DNA from: Caballeronia temeraria
GTDB taxonomy: Bacteria > Pseudomonadota > Gammaproteobacteria > Burkholderiales > Burkholderiaceae
Direction: 5' to 3'
NCBI RefSeq assembly: GCF_001544795.2
Contig: NZ_FCOI02000008.1
Span: forward strand, 211,770-275,769
Length of the DNA stretch: 64,000 nt
The first letter of the stretch is position 1; every line of letters starts with the position of its first letter. The notes beneath the pieces were generated by a model. The model searched no databases, was not told where the DNA came from, and saw only the letters and a list, made by a program, of their open reading frames with translations. Shown piece by piece: positions 41,375-50,785 of the stretch. Both the position numbers and the translations under genes were made by a program.

Positions 41375-42718
41375 TCACGCGGGAACGCGATCGGCGTTCT
41401 TGGCGGAGTCGGGTCGCGCTCGCTGATCCGGAAACGTGATCAGCAACAGCGCGACGCCCGCAAGCAGCACGACACCCAGCCCGATCAGGCCGTATTCGGC
41501 ACTGCCCGTCTGGGTCTTCACCCATCCGACGAATGCCGGGCTCACGAAGCCGCCCGTTCCGCCGAGGCTGGTGATCATCGCGATGCCGCCGGCCGCCGAC
41601 GATCGCGAGAGGAACATCTGCGGAATCGTCCAGAACACGACGAAGCTGCCGTAAGACGCCGCCGCTGCGAGCGCGAGCAGCCCGACGCCGAGCGGCACGC
41701 TGCGGCCCGCCACGGGCAGCAGCGCGAAGGCGAGTGCCGTGACTGCGCCGCTGGCGGCGATGTGCCAGCGGCGCTCCATCGTGCGGTCCGAGTGGGAGCC
41801 GACCACGTACGTGCCGAGCGCGGCCGCGACGAAGACGAGCGCCGTGAGCAGGCCGACATCGAGCAGATGGGTGACGCCCAGATCGCGAATCACGGTCGGC
41901 GCCCAGAACCCGATGGCGTTGAACGGCATCATCACGGCGAAATACACCAGCGCCGCCAGATAGACGCGCGGATTCCCGAGTGCGCCGCGCAGTCCTTCGA
42001 GATGGCCGGTGTGCTTCGTTTTCTCTTCCGCGAGCAGATCCTCTTTCACGAGCGCTTTCTCGGCATCGCTCAGCCAGCGCACTTCCGCGGGCGCGTCGCC
42101 GAGCGTGCAATACACGATCAGCCCGAGCAGCACCGCCGGCACGCCTTCGAGCAGGAACAGCCATTGCCATCCCGGAAGGCCTGCCACGCCCGCGAGGCGC
42201 GTCATGATGAAGCCCGAAACCGGCCCGCCGACGATGCCGGCCACGGCCGTCGCCATCATGAAAAAAGCGGTGACGCGGGCGCGGCGTTCGCCCGGAAACC
42301 AGCAGGCGAGATAGAAGATGATGCCGGGGAAAAAGCCCGCTTCCGTCACGCCGAGCAGAAGGCGCATGGCGTAGAACTGCGCAGGCGTGCGCACGAACAT
42401 CATGAGACTCGACACCACGCCCCACGCCACCATGATGCGCAGCAGCGTGCGGCGCGCGCCGATGCGCTGCATCAGCAGATTGCTCGGCACCTCGAACAGC
42501 ACGTATCCGACAAAGAACAGCCCGGCGCCGAGGCCGTAGGTCGCTTCGGAGAAGCCGAGGTCGTGCATGAACTGAAGTTTTGCGAAGCTGATATTGACGC
42601 GGTCGACATAGCTCACGACATAGCAGAGGAAGAGCAACGGGATCAGCCGGAAGAAAATTTTCCGGTAGGTCCGCTCGACATCGGCGGCGAAGCGCTCGGG
42701 TTCGGCAGGGCTGTTCAT
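41375..42718 (-). CDS. MFS transporter, anion:cation symporter (ACS) family
   Basis: 447 residues, 12 predicted helices. VVSYVDRVNISFAKLQFMHDLG and LFEVPSNLLMQRIGAR are typical of the ACS family (tartrate, phthalate, 4-hydroxyphenylacetate or hexuronate carriers). Start at 42718 (MNSPAEPERF); an in-frame extension upstream to 42745 is less likely. It follows the acyl-CoA synthetase gene on the same strand with an 85-base gap, so it may import the acid that the synthetase activates. Confidence 0.92.
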   Translation of the reverse strand: MNSPAEPERFAADVERTYRKIFFRLIPLLFLCYVVSYVDRVNISFAKLQFMHDLGFSEATYGLGAGLFFVGYVLFEVPSNLLMQRIGARRTLLRIMVAWGVVSSLMMFVRTPAQFYAMRLLLGVTEAGFFPGIIFYLACWFPGERRARVTAFFMMATAVAGIVGGPVSGFIMTRLAGVAGLPGWQWLFLLEGVPAVLLGLIVYCTLGDAPAEVRWLSDAEKALVKEDLLAEEKTKHTGHLEGLRGALGNPRVYLAALVYFAVMMPFNAIGFWAPTVIRDLGVTHLLDVGLLTALVFVAAALGTYVVGSHSDRTMERRWHIAASGAVTALAFALLPVAGRSVPLGVGLLALAAAASYGSFVVFWTIPQMFLSRSSAAGGIAMITSLGGTGGFVSPAFVGWVKTQTGSAEYGLIGLGVVLLAGVALLLITFPDQRARPDSAKNADRVPA

Positions 42719-42803
42719 GGTCGGATCGTCTCGCGAAAAAGGCATGGGTCGATGGGCGCGCGCCCGCGACGGGCGCGTCCTGAGCTGGCGAGGCGTGGCC
42801 TCA

Positions 42804-45002
42804 CTATCCGTCCATCACGGTGCTTTCGCAACACCCGGTTTCGTGAACCGCTTCCGGCGAAACGGGGAGCGCAATGGCGCGCGCGAGCGCGTCGCCTGCG
42901 CGTACGCCTTCGCCCTGCGGCAGCACGAACAGCGGGTTGATGTCGAGCTCTTTGAGACTCGTCTGCTGGTCGAGCGCCATCTGCGAGAGCGCGGCGATGG
43001 TGCCGGCGAGCGCATCGATGTCGGCGGCGGGTTTGCCGCGCGCGCCCGTGAGCATCGCGTGGGCGCGCAACTCGCGGATCATCGCGTGCGCTTCGTCGTG
43101 CGTGACGGGCGCGAGGCGGAATGTGACGTCCCTGAGCACTTCGGCATAGATGCCGCCGAGCCCGCACATCACGGCTGGACCGAAGGACGGATCGTTCTCG
43201 ATCCCGACGATGATCTCGACCGCATCGCGTATTTCCTCCTGCAGCAGCACGCCGTCGATGCGCGCGCCGGGCGCATGACGGCGCGCGTTCGCGAGAATCT
43301 CGTCGCAGGCCTGGGCGAGCGTGGCCGCGTCGCGGATGCCGGTGCGCACCGCGCCCGCTTCCGTCTTGTGCGCGATATCCGGCGACTGAACCTTGACGAC
43401 GAGCGGAAAGCCGATCGCATGCGCGGCGCTCAGCGCGTCCTCGCGGCCGCGCACGAGCACGCTTTTCGGCGTATCGATGCCGTACGCACGCAACAGACCC
43501 TGTGACGCGTGCTCGGTCAGATCGCCCTGGCCTCGCGCGATGAGGGTCGTCGCGTGCGGCACGTGGCGCGGTGCGGGCGGCTTCGCGAGCCGCGACTGCG
43601 CGCGCGCACGCCGGGCGCGTGCGTAGAACGACAACGCCGCGAGCGCGCGGGCGCAGCGCACCGGCGTCGGGAACAGCGGCACGTTCGCTTCCTCCAGCAG
43701 CGCGTAGGCTTCACGCGCCATGTCGCGGCGCGCGTTCCAGGCGACCATCATCGGCTTGGCGGTGGCGGCGAATACCCGCGTGATCGCGCCGGCCATCGCG
43801 CGTGCGACTTCGCCGCTCGCCGCCGCAGCCATGATCGCGATCGCGTCGATGTTCGGATCGTCGGCGATGATCTGCAGCGTATCCGCGAAGATGCGCGGAT
43901 CAGTGAGAATCCCGGCGGTCAGATCGACCGGATTGTTCAGCGACGCGAATGCCGGCACGAGCGGCGCGAGACGTTCGATCGTCGCGGGCGTGAGCGGCGG
44001 CGTCGACATGCCGTTCTGCGCGCAGACATCAGTCGCGAGGATGCCCGCGCCGCCCGACAGCGTCACCACGGCCACGCGCTCGCCGCGCGGCAGCCGAGCC
44101 ATGCCGAAGGCGTTCGCATAGTCGCCGAGATCGGCCACGTCGCTCACCTCGATCACGCCGGCTTGCCGGAACGCGGTGCGATACAGCGCCGACGCGCCGC
44201 CGAGATTCGCCGTATGCGAGGCCGCGGCCCGCGCGCCGTCGGCGGTGTTCCCGACCTTCCAGGCGAGAATCGGCTTGCCCGCGTCGAGCGCGCGCTGCGC
44301 CACGCCGACGAGCCGCCGCGCATCCTTCAATCCTTCGATGTACGCCGCGATGAGCGACGTGCCCGGATCGTCGATGCAGGCGTCGACGAGTTCGAGCAGG
44401 CTCACATCGGCCTCGTTGCCCGTGGTGATGAAGTGCCGCAGCCCGATGCCGAGTTCGTCGGCCGCGAGCAAAAGCGCGCAGCCGAAGCCGCCGCTTTGCG
44501 AGATCAGCGAGAGCCCGCCGCTGCGATACGCGACGCCGAACGGCGCGCCGAATCCCGCGTAGACGCCGCTTGCCGTGCTCACCATGCCCTGGCAGTTCGG
44601 TCCGATCACCCGCATGCCGTGCGCGCCCGCGATCTCCGTGCATTCGCGCTGCAGCGCCGCGCCCGCCGGGCCGCTTTCCGCGAACCCGGAGCTATACACG
44701 ATCGCATGCCGGATGCCGCGCTCGCCGCATTCGCGCAGCATCTGCGGCACGCGCCGCGCGGCCACGAGGATGAGCGCGAGATCGGGCGTCTCCGGCAAGG
44801 CGGCGATGCTCTCGTAACACGCGACGCCCGCGATCTCCCGGTATTTCGGATTGACCGGATAGAGCGCGCCGCGATATCCGTGCTGCGTGAGAAAGCGCAC
44901 GGGCTGGCCGCTGATCGAAGCCGCATCGCCCGATGCACCGACGATTGCGATCGAGCGCGGATTCACGAGCGCGTCGAGAAGAAGGGTGGAAGCAGTGTTC
45001 AT
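42804..45002 (-). CDS. NDP-forming acyl-CoA synthetase (ACD/Pat-like)
   Basis: 732 residues with the fused alpha-beta layout of ADP-forming acyl-CoA synthetases: CoA-binding Rossmann domain (IAIVGASGDAASISG, then PVNPKY), a ligase-CoA domain with the phosphorylated His in AASHTANLGG, and a C-terminal ATP-grasp domain (about 510-720, FPLVVKVQSPDIAHKTEAG, GVLLQEEI and LKELDINPL). It would make an acyl-CoA from an acid, CoA and ATP. A small acetyltransferase domain is not present. Adjacent to an acyl-CoA dehydrogenase 8 bases upstream, so they work in one pathway. Confidence 0.92.
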   Translation of the reverse strand: MNTASTLLLDALVNPRSIAIVGASGDAASISGQPVRFLTQHGYRGALYPVNPKYREIAGVACYESIAALPETPDLALILVAARRVPQMLRECGERGIRHAIVYSSGFAESGPAGAALQRECTEIAGAHGMRVIGPNCQGMVSTASGVYAGFGAPFGVAYRSGGLSLISQSGGFGCALLLAADELGIGLRHFITTGNEADVSLLELVDACIDDPGTSLIAAYIEGLKDARRLVGVAQRALDAGKPILAWKVGNTADGARAAASHTANLGGASALYRTAFRQAGVIEVSDVADLGDYANAFGMARLPRGERVAVVTLSGGAGILATDVCAQNGMSTPPLTPATIERLAPLVPAFASLNNPVDLTAGILTDPRIFADTLQIIADDPNIDAIAIMAAAASGEVARAMAGAITRVFAATAKPMMVAWNARRDMAREAYALLEEANVPLFPTPVRCARALAALSFYARARRARAQSRLAKPPAPRHVPHATTLIARGQGDLTEHASQGLLRAYGIDTPKSVLVRGREDALSAAHAIGFPLVVKVQSPDIAHKTEAGAVRTGIRDAATLAQACDEILANARRHAPGARIDGVLLQEEIRDAVEIIVGIENDPSFGPAVMCGLGGIYAEVLRDVTFRLAPVTHDEAHAMIRELRAHAMLTGARGKPAADIDALAGTIAALSQMALDQQTSLKELDINPLFVLPQGEGVRAGDALARAIALPVSPEAVHETGCCESTVMDG

Positions 45003-45010
45003 GGCGATCC

Positions 45011-46207
45011 TCATGCGGCACAGGCAGCTTCGTCGGCGACGCGCTTGGCCAGCGTGTCCGCCGCGCGCCGAAGTGTGATCTTCGCGATGTTCAGTTGATG
45101 GATCTGCGTCGTGCCTTCGTAGATGCGAAAGGCGCGCACATCGCGATAGAAGCGCTCGACGGCATTGCCCGAGAGATAGCCGCGTCCGCCGAGCATCTGC
45201 ACCGCGCGGTCCGCGACCCGGCCGCACATCTCCGAGGCGAACATCTTGCACATCGACGCTTCCATCGTGACGTCGCAGCCGGCGTCGCGTTTGCGTGCGG
45301 CGTCGAGGATCATCGAGCGGGCGGCGAAGATCTCCGTCTGCGATTCGGCGATGAGCGCCTGAATCAGCTGAAACTCCGCGACGGGCCTGCCGAACTGCTC
45401 GCGCTGCATCGTGTAGGCCACGGCTTCTTCCAGCATGCGAATGGCCGGTCCCGTGCAGAGCGCCGCGAGATGAATGCGCTGCTTGTTGAGCACTTTCATC
45501 GCGGTGCGAAAGCCTTGTCCTTCAACTCCGCCGATGAGGTTCGCCGCCGGCACGCGGCAGCCGCGAAGATGCACGTCGCCGACCGGCGAGCCTGCTTGTC
45601 CCATCTTTTCGTAGGGCTCGCTCGTCGAGATGCCCGGCATGGAACGCTCGACGAGAAACGCCGAAATGCCCGACGCGCCCGGCTTCGACGGGTCCGTTCG
45701 CGCCATCACGGTGAACAGGTCGGCAATGGGCGCGTTGGTGATGAAGCACTTGCGGCCGTCGAGAATGTAGTCGTCGCCTTCGCGGCGCGCGACGGTCGAG
45801 AGCGCGGTGGCGTCGGAACCCGCGCCGGATTCGGTGAGCGCGAAGGCGCCCGTGATCGCGCCAGCCGCAAGACCGGGCAGATAGCGGCGCTTCTGTTCGG
45901 GCGTGCCGTCGGCGACGAGCGCTTCCGAGCCGATGCCCGTGTTCGTGCCGACCCGTGCGCGAAACGCGACCGAAGCCTGTGAAAGCGCCATCGCGCCGCG
46001 CACCAGTTGCTCCGTCGTGAAGCCAGCGCCGCCGTATTCGCGCGGAATGCTCCAGCCGAAATAGCCGAGTTTGCGCATGCGCTCGACGAGATCGCGCGGC
46101 ACTTCGTTCGTCTCTTCGACTTCGCTTTCGCGCGGGATCGCCTCTTCGCGGACGAATCGTGCGACTCCTGAAAGCATGGCATCGAATGCCATATCGGTCT
46201 GCGTCAT
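45011..46207 (-). CDS. Acyl-CoA dehydrogenase
   Basis: 398 residues with FALTESGAGSDATAL (FAD site), KCFITNAPIADLFTVMART, YTMQREQFGRPV, QMLGGRGYLS and the catalytic Glu in RIYEGTTQIH near residue 370. Length and motifs fit the short-chain/branched acyl-CoA dehydrogenases. It transfers electrons to ETF. Divergent from the IclR gene and immediately upstream of the acyl-CoA synthetase. Substrate unknown. Confidence 0.94.
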   Translation of the reverse strand: MTQTDMAFDAMLSGVARFVREEAIPRESEVEETNEVPRDLVERMRKLGYFGWSIPREYGGAGFTTEQLVRGAMALSQASVAFRARVGTNTGIGSEALVADGTPEQKRRYLPGLAAGAITGAFALTESGAGSDATALSTVARREGDDYILDGRKCFITNAPIADLFTVMARTDPSKPGASGISAFLVERSMPGISTSEPYEKMGQAGSPVGDVHLRGCRVPAANLIGGVEGQGFRTAMKVLNKQRIHLAALCTGPAIRMLEEAVAYTMQREQFGRPVAEFQLIQALIAESQTEIFAARSMILDAARKRDAGCDVTMEASMCKMFASEMCGRVADRAVQMLGGRGYLSGNAVERFYRDVRAFRIYEGTTQIHQLNIAKITLRRAADTLAKRVADEAACAA

Positions 46208-46352
46208 TCCTGTCTCCGCCTGATTGATCGATGTGTGAAGACACTATCGGTCAGGCTCGAACGCAATCGGGCGCTTGTTCGACTATGCTGAACAGAGTTT
46301 GGATATGCAGAACGATTCGCGCAGAATGACCGGACCAGTGAGGCAAAACCCT

Positions 46353-47201
46353 ATGATTTCGCGCCATCCGACTGAAACCGAGCCACCCGCGAGCGATTAC
46401 GCCGATTCGAAGGTGCGCTATGTGCCCGAGGAGTTCGAGGGCGATCGCCAGTTCGCCACCACGCTCGCGCGCGGGCTCGATATCCTGCAATGCTTTACGC
46501 CGCGCGAGTCGCAACTGGGTAACGCGGAACTGGCGGCGCGCACCGGCATGACCAAGGCGACGATTTCGCGCTTCACGTACACGCTCACGCGGCTCGGCTA
46601 TCTGCGCGTGAACCGGCTCAACAACAAGTTCCAGCTCGGCTCGGCGGTGCTTTCGCTGGGCTATCCGTTGCTCGCGAGCCTGACGGTCCGGCAGATCGCG
46701 CGGCCATCCATGCGCGAGCTGGCCAATCAGGTGCGCGGCTCGGTGTCGCTCGGCATGCGCGACCGGCTGAACATCGTGTATCTGGAAAGCAGCCGCAGCG
46801 CGACGCCGCTCGGACTGCCCGCCGACATCGGCCTGAGCTATCCGATCGTGCGCACGGCGATGGGCCGCGCGCTGCTCGCGGCCATGCCGCGCGATCGACG
46901 TGAGGCGGCATTGAACGAGATCTCCGTCAAGACGCCCGAGGACTGGGAGACGTTCCGCGAGCGTGTGATGAGCGCCATCGACTATTTTCACGAGCGCGGC
47001 TTTTGCGCCTCGTTCGGCGATTTACGCCGCGAAGTGCATGCGGTGGCGGTGCCCATGAAGCCCGCCGCGGACGGCGAGATTCTGGTCTTCAACTGCGGCG
47101 TGCCTTCTTATCTGTTGAGGGACGGGCAACTGGAAGGCGAGATCGGCCCGCGGCTCGTCGCGATGGTGCGAGCCCTGGAAGGCGCGATGGGCGTCGTCTG
47201 A
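46353..47201 (+). CDS. IclR-family regulator
   Basis: 282 residues. The winged HTH is at about 35-90 (ATTLARGLDILQCF, then NAELAARTGMTKATISRFTYTL), followed by the IclR effector GAF-like domain (about 100-275, IVRTAMGRALLAA). This is like PcaR/PobR-type regulators. Several starts are possible; ATG at 46353 has a GAGG site upstream, while 46305 and 46326 also work. It is divergent from the acyl-CoA dehydrogenase/synthetase/MFS unit, which it probably controls. Confidence 0.88.
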   Translation: MISRHPTETEPPASDYADSKVRYVPEEFEGDRQFATTLARGLDILQCFTPRESQLGNAELAARTGMTKATISRFTYTLTRLGYLRVNRLNNKFQLGSAVLSLGYPLLASLTVRQIARPSMRELANQVRGSVSLGMRDRLNIVYLESSRSATPLGLPADIGLSYPIVRTAMGRALLAAMPRDRREAALNEISVKTPEDWETFRERVMSAIDYFHERGFCASFGDLRREVHAVAVPMKPAADGEILVFNCGVPSYLLRDGQLEGEIGPRLVAMVRALEGAMGVV

Positions 47202-47342
47202 GCGTGTCAACCCATTTAAACGCTGGCTGTCTGGTAGCAGGCGGACATTCGTGTCTTCCGACGCGGCCCGCGATATGGTCGCGTCAGCGGCTAGCAGGGT
47301 TATCCCCCGATCCCTTCGAGGCGAAAACATGTAATCATATAT

Positions 47343-48086
47343 ATGAATTCGATGGAGACGATCATGCAGGCCGATGGCCGGTTACCCCGTTATCAGCGCT
47401 TGCGGGACGAAATGGTTGCCCTGATCGCGGCGCGTGACTGGCGCCCGGGTGAACCGATCCCGACCGAACAGGCGCTTTCCCAAAGCTACGGCCTCGCCGT
47501 CGGGACAGTGCGAAAGGCCGTCGATCTGCTTGTCGCGGAAGGTCTGCTCGAGCGCTTCCAGGGAAGAGGGACGTTCGTACGACGCGCAAACTTCGACGGC
47601 TCCCTGTTTCGCTTCTTCCGCTTCCAGACGCGGCAAGGCGAACGGCGCATCCCGGAGAGTCGCATACTGCGCCGGGAGGTGATGGACGCGCCATCGGCGG
47701 TAGCCGCGAAGCTGCAAATATCGAGAACTGCGCGCGCGATTCAGATGTCGCGTGTGCGGCTGATCGACGGCGTCCCGATGCTCGCCGAAGAGATCTGGTT
47801 GCCCTACGCGCGTTTTGCTGCGTTCGCGAAGATGGACTTGAGCGAAGTCGGTGATCTGCTTTACCCGGTCTACGAAAGGCAGTGCAATCAGATCGTGGCG
47901 TCCGCCACAGAAACCCTCACCGTCGAAGCCATCGGCTCGCGGCACGCGAGGCTCTTAAACATCGAACCGGGTACGCCGGCGGTCGTCATCGAGCGTCTCG
48001 CATTCGGCTACGATCGACAACCGCTCGAGTGGCGCTGTTCGCGCGGTCCCGCCAGCGAATTCATTTATCAAGCGGAGATCCGCTAG
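47343..48086 (+). CDS. GntR-family regulator (HutC/UTRA type)
   Basis: 247 residues. GntR HTH at about 15-80 (LPRYQRLRDEMVALIAARDWRPGEPIPTE in parts, then VGTVRKAVDLLVAEGLLERFQGRGTFV), then a UTRA ligand domain (about 95-245). It precedes the GntP-type permease by 210 bases on the same strand, so that permease is a likely target. A TCATATATATGA palindrome (47335-47346) overlaps the start codon and may be its own operator. Confidence 0.9.
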   Translation: MNSMETIMQADGRLPRYQRLRDEMVALIAARDWRPGEPIPTEQALSQSYGLAVGTVRKAVDLLVAEGLLERFQGRGTFVRRANFDGSLFRFFRFQTRQGERRIPESRILRREVMDAPSAVAAKLQISRTARAIQMSRVRLIDGVPMLAEEIWLPYARFAAFAKMDLSEVGDLLYPVYERQCNQIVASATETLTVEAIGSRHARLLNIEPGTPAVVIERLAFGYDRQPLEWRCSRGPASEFIYQAEIR

Positions 48087-48249
48087 GGATAGAACGCTAC
48101 CGCAACGACGTTGTTCTGGCTTATACGCTCGATGGCATCTACCTGTTCGAGGAATAAGCGGCAATCGATCAAGTCGCCATGTCACTGATAAAGCCGCGCC
48201 GCTCGCCTGAGGCCGACGCGACCATGCTTCCCCGTCCGGGCGTGATCGA

Positions 48250-48277
48250 TTGACAAGTACGCCCAGCAAAGTAATTC
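48250..48277 (+). promoter_or_regulatory. Candidate sigma70 promoter for the GntP gene
   Basis: TTGACA at 48250-48255 and TAATTC at 48272-48277, 16 bases apart, about 20 bases before the GntP start. The -35 is a full match; the -10 is only fair. Confidence 0.4.
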
Positions 48278-48295
48278 AAACCTAAGATACATTTC

Positions 48296-49681
48296 ATGAC
48301 CAATCTAGATATCGATTTGTTGCTGACCGCGCTGATCAGCGTGGTGGTGCTTGTCGCGCTCATCGTGTCGCGCATCAAGATGCACCCGCTTCTCGCTTTG
48401 CTGGTCGTTTCCATCGGCGTGGGCTTCGCAACGGGCATGGAGCCGGGAAGTATCGTCAAGCATCTGACCAACGGCGCGGGCAAAACATTGGGGGCGGTGG
48501 GGGTCGTCATCGCTCTGGGTGCGATGCTCGGCAAGATCCTTGCGGATGCGGGCATCACCGAGCAGATTGCCGAGGCCATTCTAAGACGCGCTTCAGACCG
48601 GATGATTCCCTGGGCCATGACCCTTGTGGCTTTCGTCGTGGGCATTCCGATGTTCTTCGAAGTGGGACTTGTCGTCATGCTCCCCCTGATTTTCAGCGTG
48701 GCGCGCAAGCTGGAAAGCCATGCCCGGTTCAAGGGCTCGGCTTATGTCTATGTCGGGGTGCCCGTGATTTCGGCTCTTGCCGCCATGCACGGCATGGTGC
48801 CACCGCATCCGGGCCCTTTGACGGCGATCGCCACGCTCAAGACGTCGGTGGGTCCGACCATGCTGTACGGCTTTCTGGCGGCCGTTCCCGCGATGATCCT
48901 CGGCGGCCCGCTCTACGGCGCATTCATTTCGCCCCGCATGAGCACCAAGCCCGATCAAGCCTTGCTGGACCAATTCACCCTCGTCGAACAGTCCGACAAT
49001 GAGCCCCGGGCCGGAGTCGGTCTTGGCGTGCTGGCAGCCCTGTTGCCCGCCATCTTGATGCTGGTTCATGCTGTTGCGGAAATGGTGTTGCCCAAGAGTG
49101 CGCCGATGCTGCATGTGGCCAGCTTTCTGGGCAATCCGCTGATCGCCATGCTGCTGGGCGTGCTCTTCGCTGTTGCAGCGTTGGTCCTCGCCCGCGGAGG
49201 CGATGCCGAGAGGCTGCGCCACGCGCTCGGCAGCAGCCTCAAGCCGATTGCCTCCATCATCATGATCATCGCTGGAGGCGGCGCCTTTCAGGAAATGCTG
49301 ACCAGTGCGAAGGTGGGCGAGGCGATCGTACATCTGACGCAGCACTTTGCCTTTCCCCCGCTGATCCTGGGATGGCTGATCGCCATGTTGCTTTCCGTCT
49401 CCACGGGGTCGGCCACCGTGGGTATCGTGGGCGCGGCGGGTTTGCTGGCCCCGCTGGCCGGCGCCGATCCGAGCCTTAACTTGCCTTTGCTGGCCTTGTC
49501 CATCGGCTGCGGTTCGCTGTTCTTCAACTATGCAAACCACGCCGGGTTCTGGATGGTCAAGGAATCGTTCGGTATGTCGATGGGCGAAGCCACCAAGACG
49601 ATCTCGGTGGTTCAATCCATCGTGGCTGTGGTTGGCTTGGTGATGGCGCTTATTTTCAATGCAGTCGTGCACGTCCGCTGA
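48296..49681 (+). CDS. GntP-family gluconate/organic-acid permease
   Basis: 461 residues with about 12 membrane helices and GntP landmarks: HPLLALLVVSIGVGFATGM, GAGKTLGAVGVVIALGAMLGKI, GIPMFFEVGLVVMLPL, and HGMVPPHPGP. The family takes up gluconate, glycerate, idonate or related sugar acids with protons. The GntR gene upstream probably regulates it. Substrate unknown. Confidence 0.92.
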   Translation: MTNLDIDLLLTALISVVVLVALIVSRIKMHPLLALLVVSIGVGFATGMEPGSIVKHLTNGAGKTLGAVGVVIALGAMLGKILADAGITEQIAEAILRRASDRMIPWAMTLVAFVVGIPMFFEVGLVVMLPLIFSVARKLESHARFKGSAYVYVGVPVISALAAMHGMVPPHPGPLTAIATLKTSVGPTMLYGFLAAVPAMILGGPLYGAFISPRMSTKPDQALLDQFTLVEQSDNEPRAGVGLGVLAALLPAILMLVHAVAEMVLPKSAPMLHVASFLGNPLIAMLLGVLFAVAALVLARGGDAERLRHALGSSLKPIASIIMIIAGGGAFQEMLTSAKVGEAIVHLTQHFAFPPLILGWLIAMLLSVSTGSATVGIVGAAGLLAPLAGADPSLNLPLLALSIGCGSLFFNYANHAGFWMVKESFGMSMGEATKTISVVQSIVAVVGLVMALIFNAVVHVR

Positions 49682-49871
49682 ATGGCCAGCGAAAGAATTG
49701 ACGATCACACGGGTATCTCTCGAGACGGAGCATCGACCGTCTTGAGTTGGAGATCGAGCATTCAGCGGCAAGGGCGGGCGCACCGCAGCGGCAAACCTTT
49801 CGCGAGCACTGGGCGCGAGCCATGCGTTCTGCCAGAGTATCTACATCGCCGCGTTGTCGGGCCACGCCGGT

Positions 49872-50585
49872 TTAGCGGATGGCGTAAATGAATTCGCAGA
49901 ACGCGATACTTGCACCGAGCTTGCGCGACAGGTCCGAGGCCGCGTTGAGTTGCAGCGCGTTCAACTCGCCGGTCTTGTGGGCGGCGTTCAGTCTCGATGC
50001 GGGCCCGGAAAGCGTGAGCGCGGCCATGAACTTGTCCGACGCTCCAAAAATCGGCGTTGCGAACGCGGCGGTATGTTCATCTCGCGCGCCGGAGGTGAAG
50101 AGCGGCAAGGGAGGTGCACTTTCGTAAAGCGGCTCGCCCAAGCCCCAGTATCGCAGTACCTGACTGATCGCCGTGTCATCCAGGGGCAGCGATGTGCCCG
50201 CAAGCCTCGTCTCTCTCAGACCTTCTGACGGCTCCGCCCGAAAAAGGCAAAGGCGCTGCGCCTTGTCGATGACGTAATACGACGCGCTTTCCTTCGTCGA
50301 GACGGCAAGTGAATGCAGGATCGGTTCGACGATCGTGGAGAGGTGGAAAGACTGCTCGTACAGCTTTCCGAGATACAGGACCCGATGGCCCAGAGAATAG
50401 GCCCCTGCGTCGGACCGCACGACATATCCCATCCGTTCGAGCGAGTTCATCAGCCGATAAACAGTCGTCTTGTGCATGCCCGACGCTTGCGCCAGCGCAG
50501 CCAGTGAAAGCGACTCCACACCGGGTTTGAAGCAATCGAGCAGCGAAAGCGCCTTTTCTACCGCTGCCACACCTTCGTTTCCCAC
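49872..50585 (-). CDS. IclR-family regulator of the downstream catabolic cluster
   Basis: 237 residues, shorter than most. HTH at about 8-65 (AVEKALSLLDCF, ALAQASGMHKTTVYRLMNSLERMGYV), then a compact effector domain. It is divergent from the RraA-like gene, and the shared 200-base region holds several copies of one palindromic motif. It is therefore the likely regulator of the 50.8-61.9 kb cluster. Confidence 0.9.
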   Translation of the reverse strand: MGNEGVAAVEKALSLLDCFKPGVESLSLAALAQASGMHKTTVYRLMNSLERMGYVVRSDAGAYSLGHRVLYLGKLYEQSFHLSTIVEPILHSLAVSTKESASYYVIDKAQRLCLFRAEPSEGLRETRLAGTSLPLDDTAISQVLRYWGLGEPLYESAPPLPLFTSGARDEHTAAFATPIFGASDKFMAALTLSGPASRLNAAHKTGELNALQLNAASDLSRKLGASIAFCEFIYAIR

Positions 50586-50618
50586 GTTTGTTCTCCCGTC
50601 GCTTGTCTCGTCGGCGCA

Positions 50619-50763
50619 TTTTACACAGTAAAACGCCGAGAGCGAGGGTGTACATAGTACAACGGTGTTTCACACAGTAAAAGGGTTAACGCCGATGGCG
50701 ATGCGGCAATGCCGTGATTAATATTCGTTCCATCCTGTACACCGTAGTTGTATCCGGTACAAC
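50619..50763. promoter_or_regulatory. Array of palindromic sites, probable IclR operators
   Basis: Related short palindromes with a 3-base centre: TTTTACACAGTAAAA (50619-50633), TGTACATAGTACA (50649-50661), TTTCACACAGTAAAA (50668-50682), TGTACACCGTAG (a poorer match at 50736-50747) and TTGTATCCGGTACAA (50748-50762). A shared form is TnTAC-N3-GTAnA. The last lies 8 bases before the ribosome site of the RraA-like gene, the first 34 bases before the IclR start. Confidence 0.75.
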
Positions 50764-50785
50764 GCTAACCAGAGGTGATATCCAG

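Noticed and set aside
47882..48157. Second gene at the end of the GntR gene
   Set aside because: Out-of-frame shadow of the UTRA domain; only its last 25 residues look coding-like.
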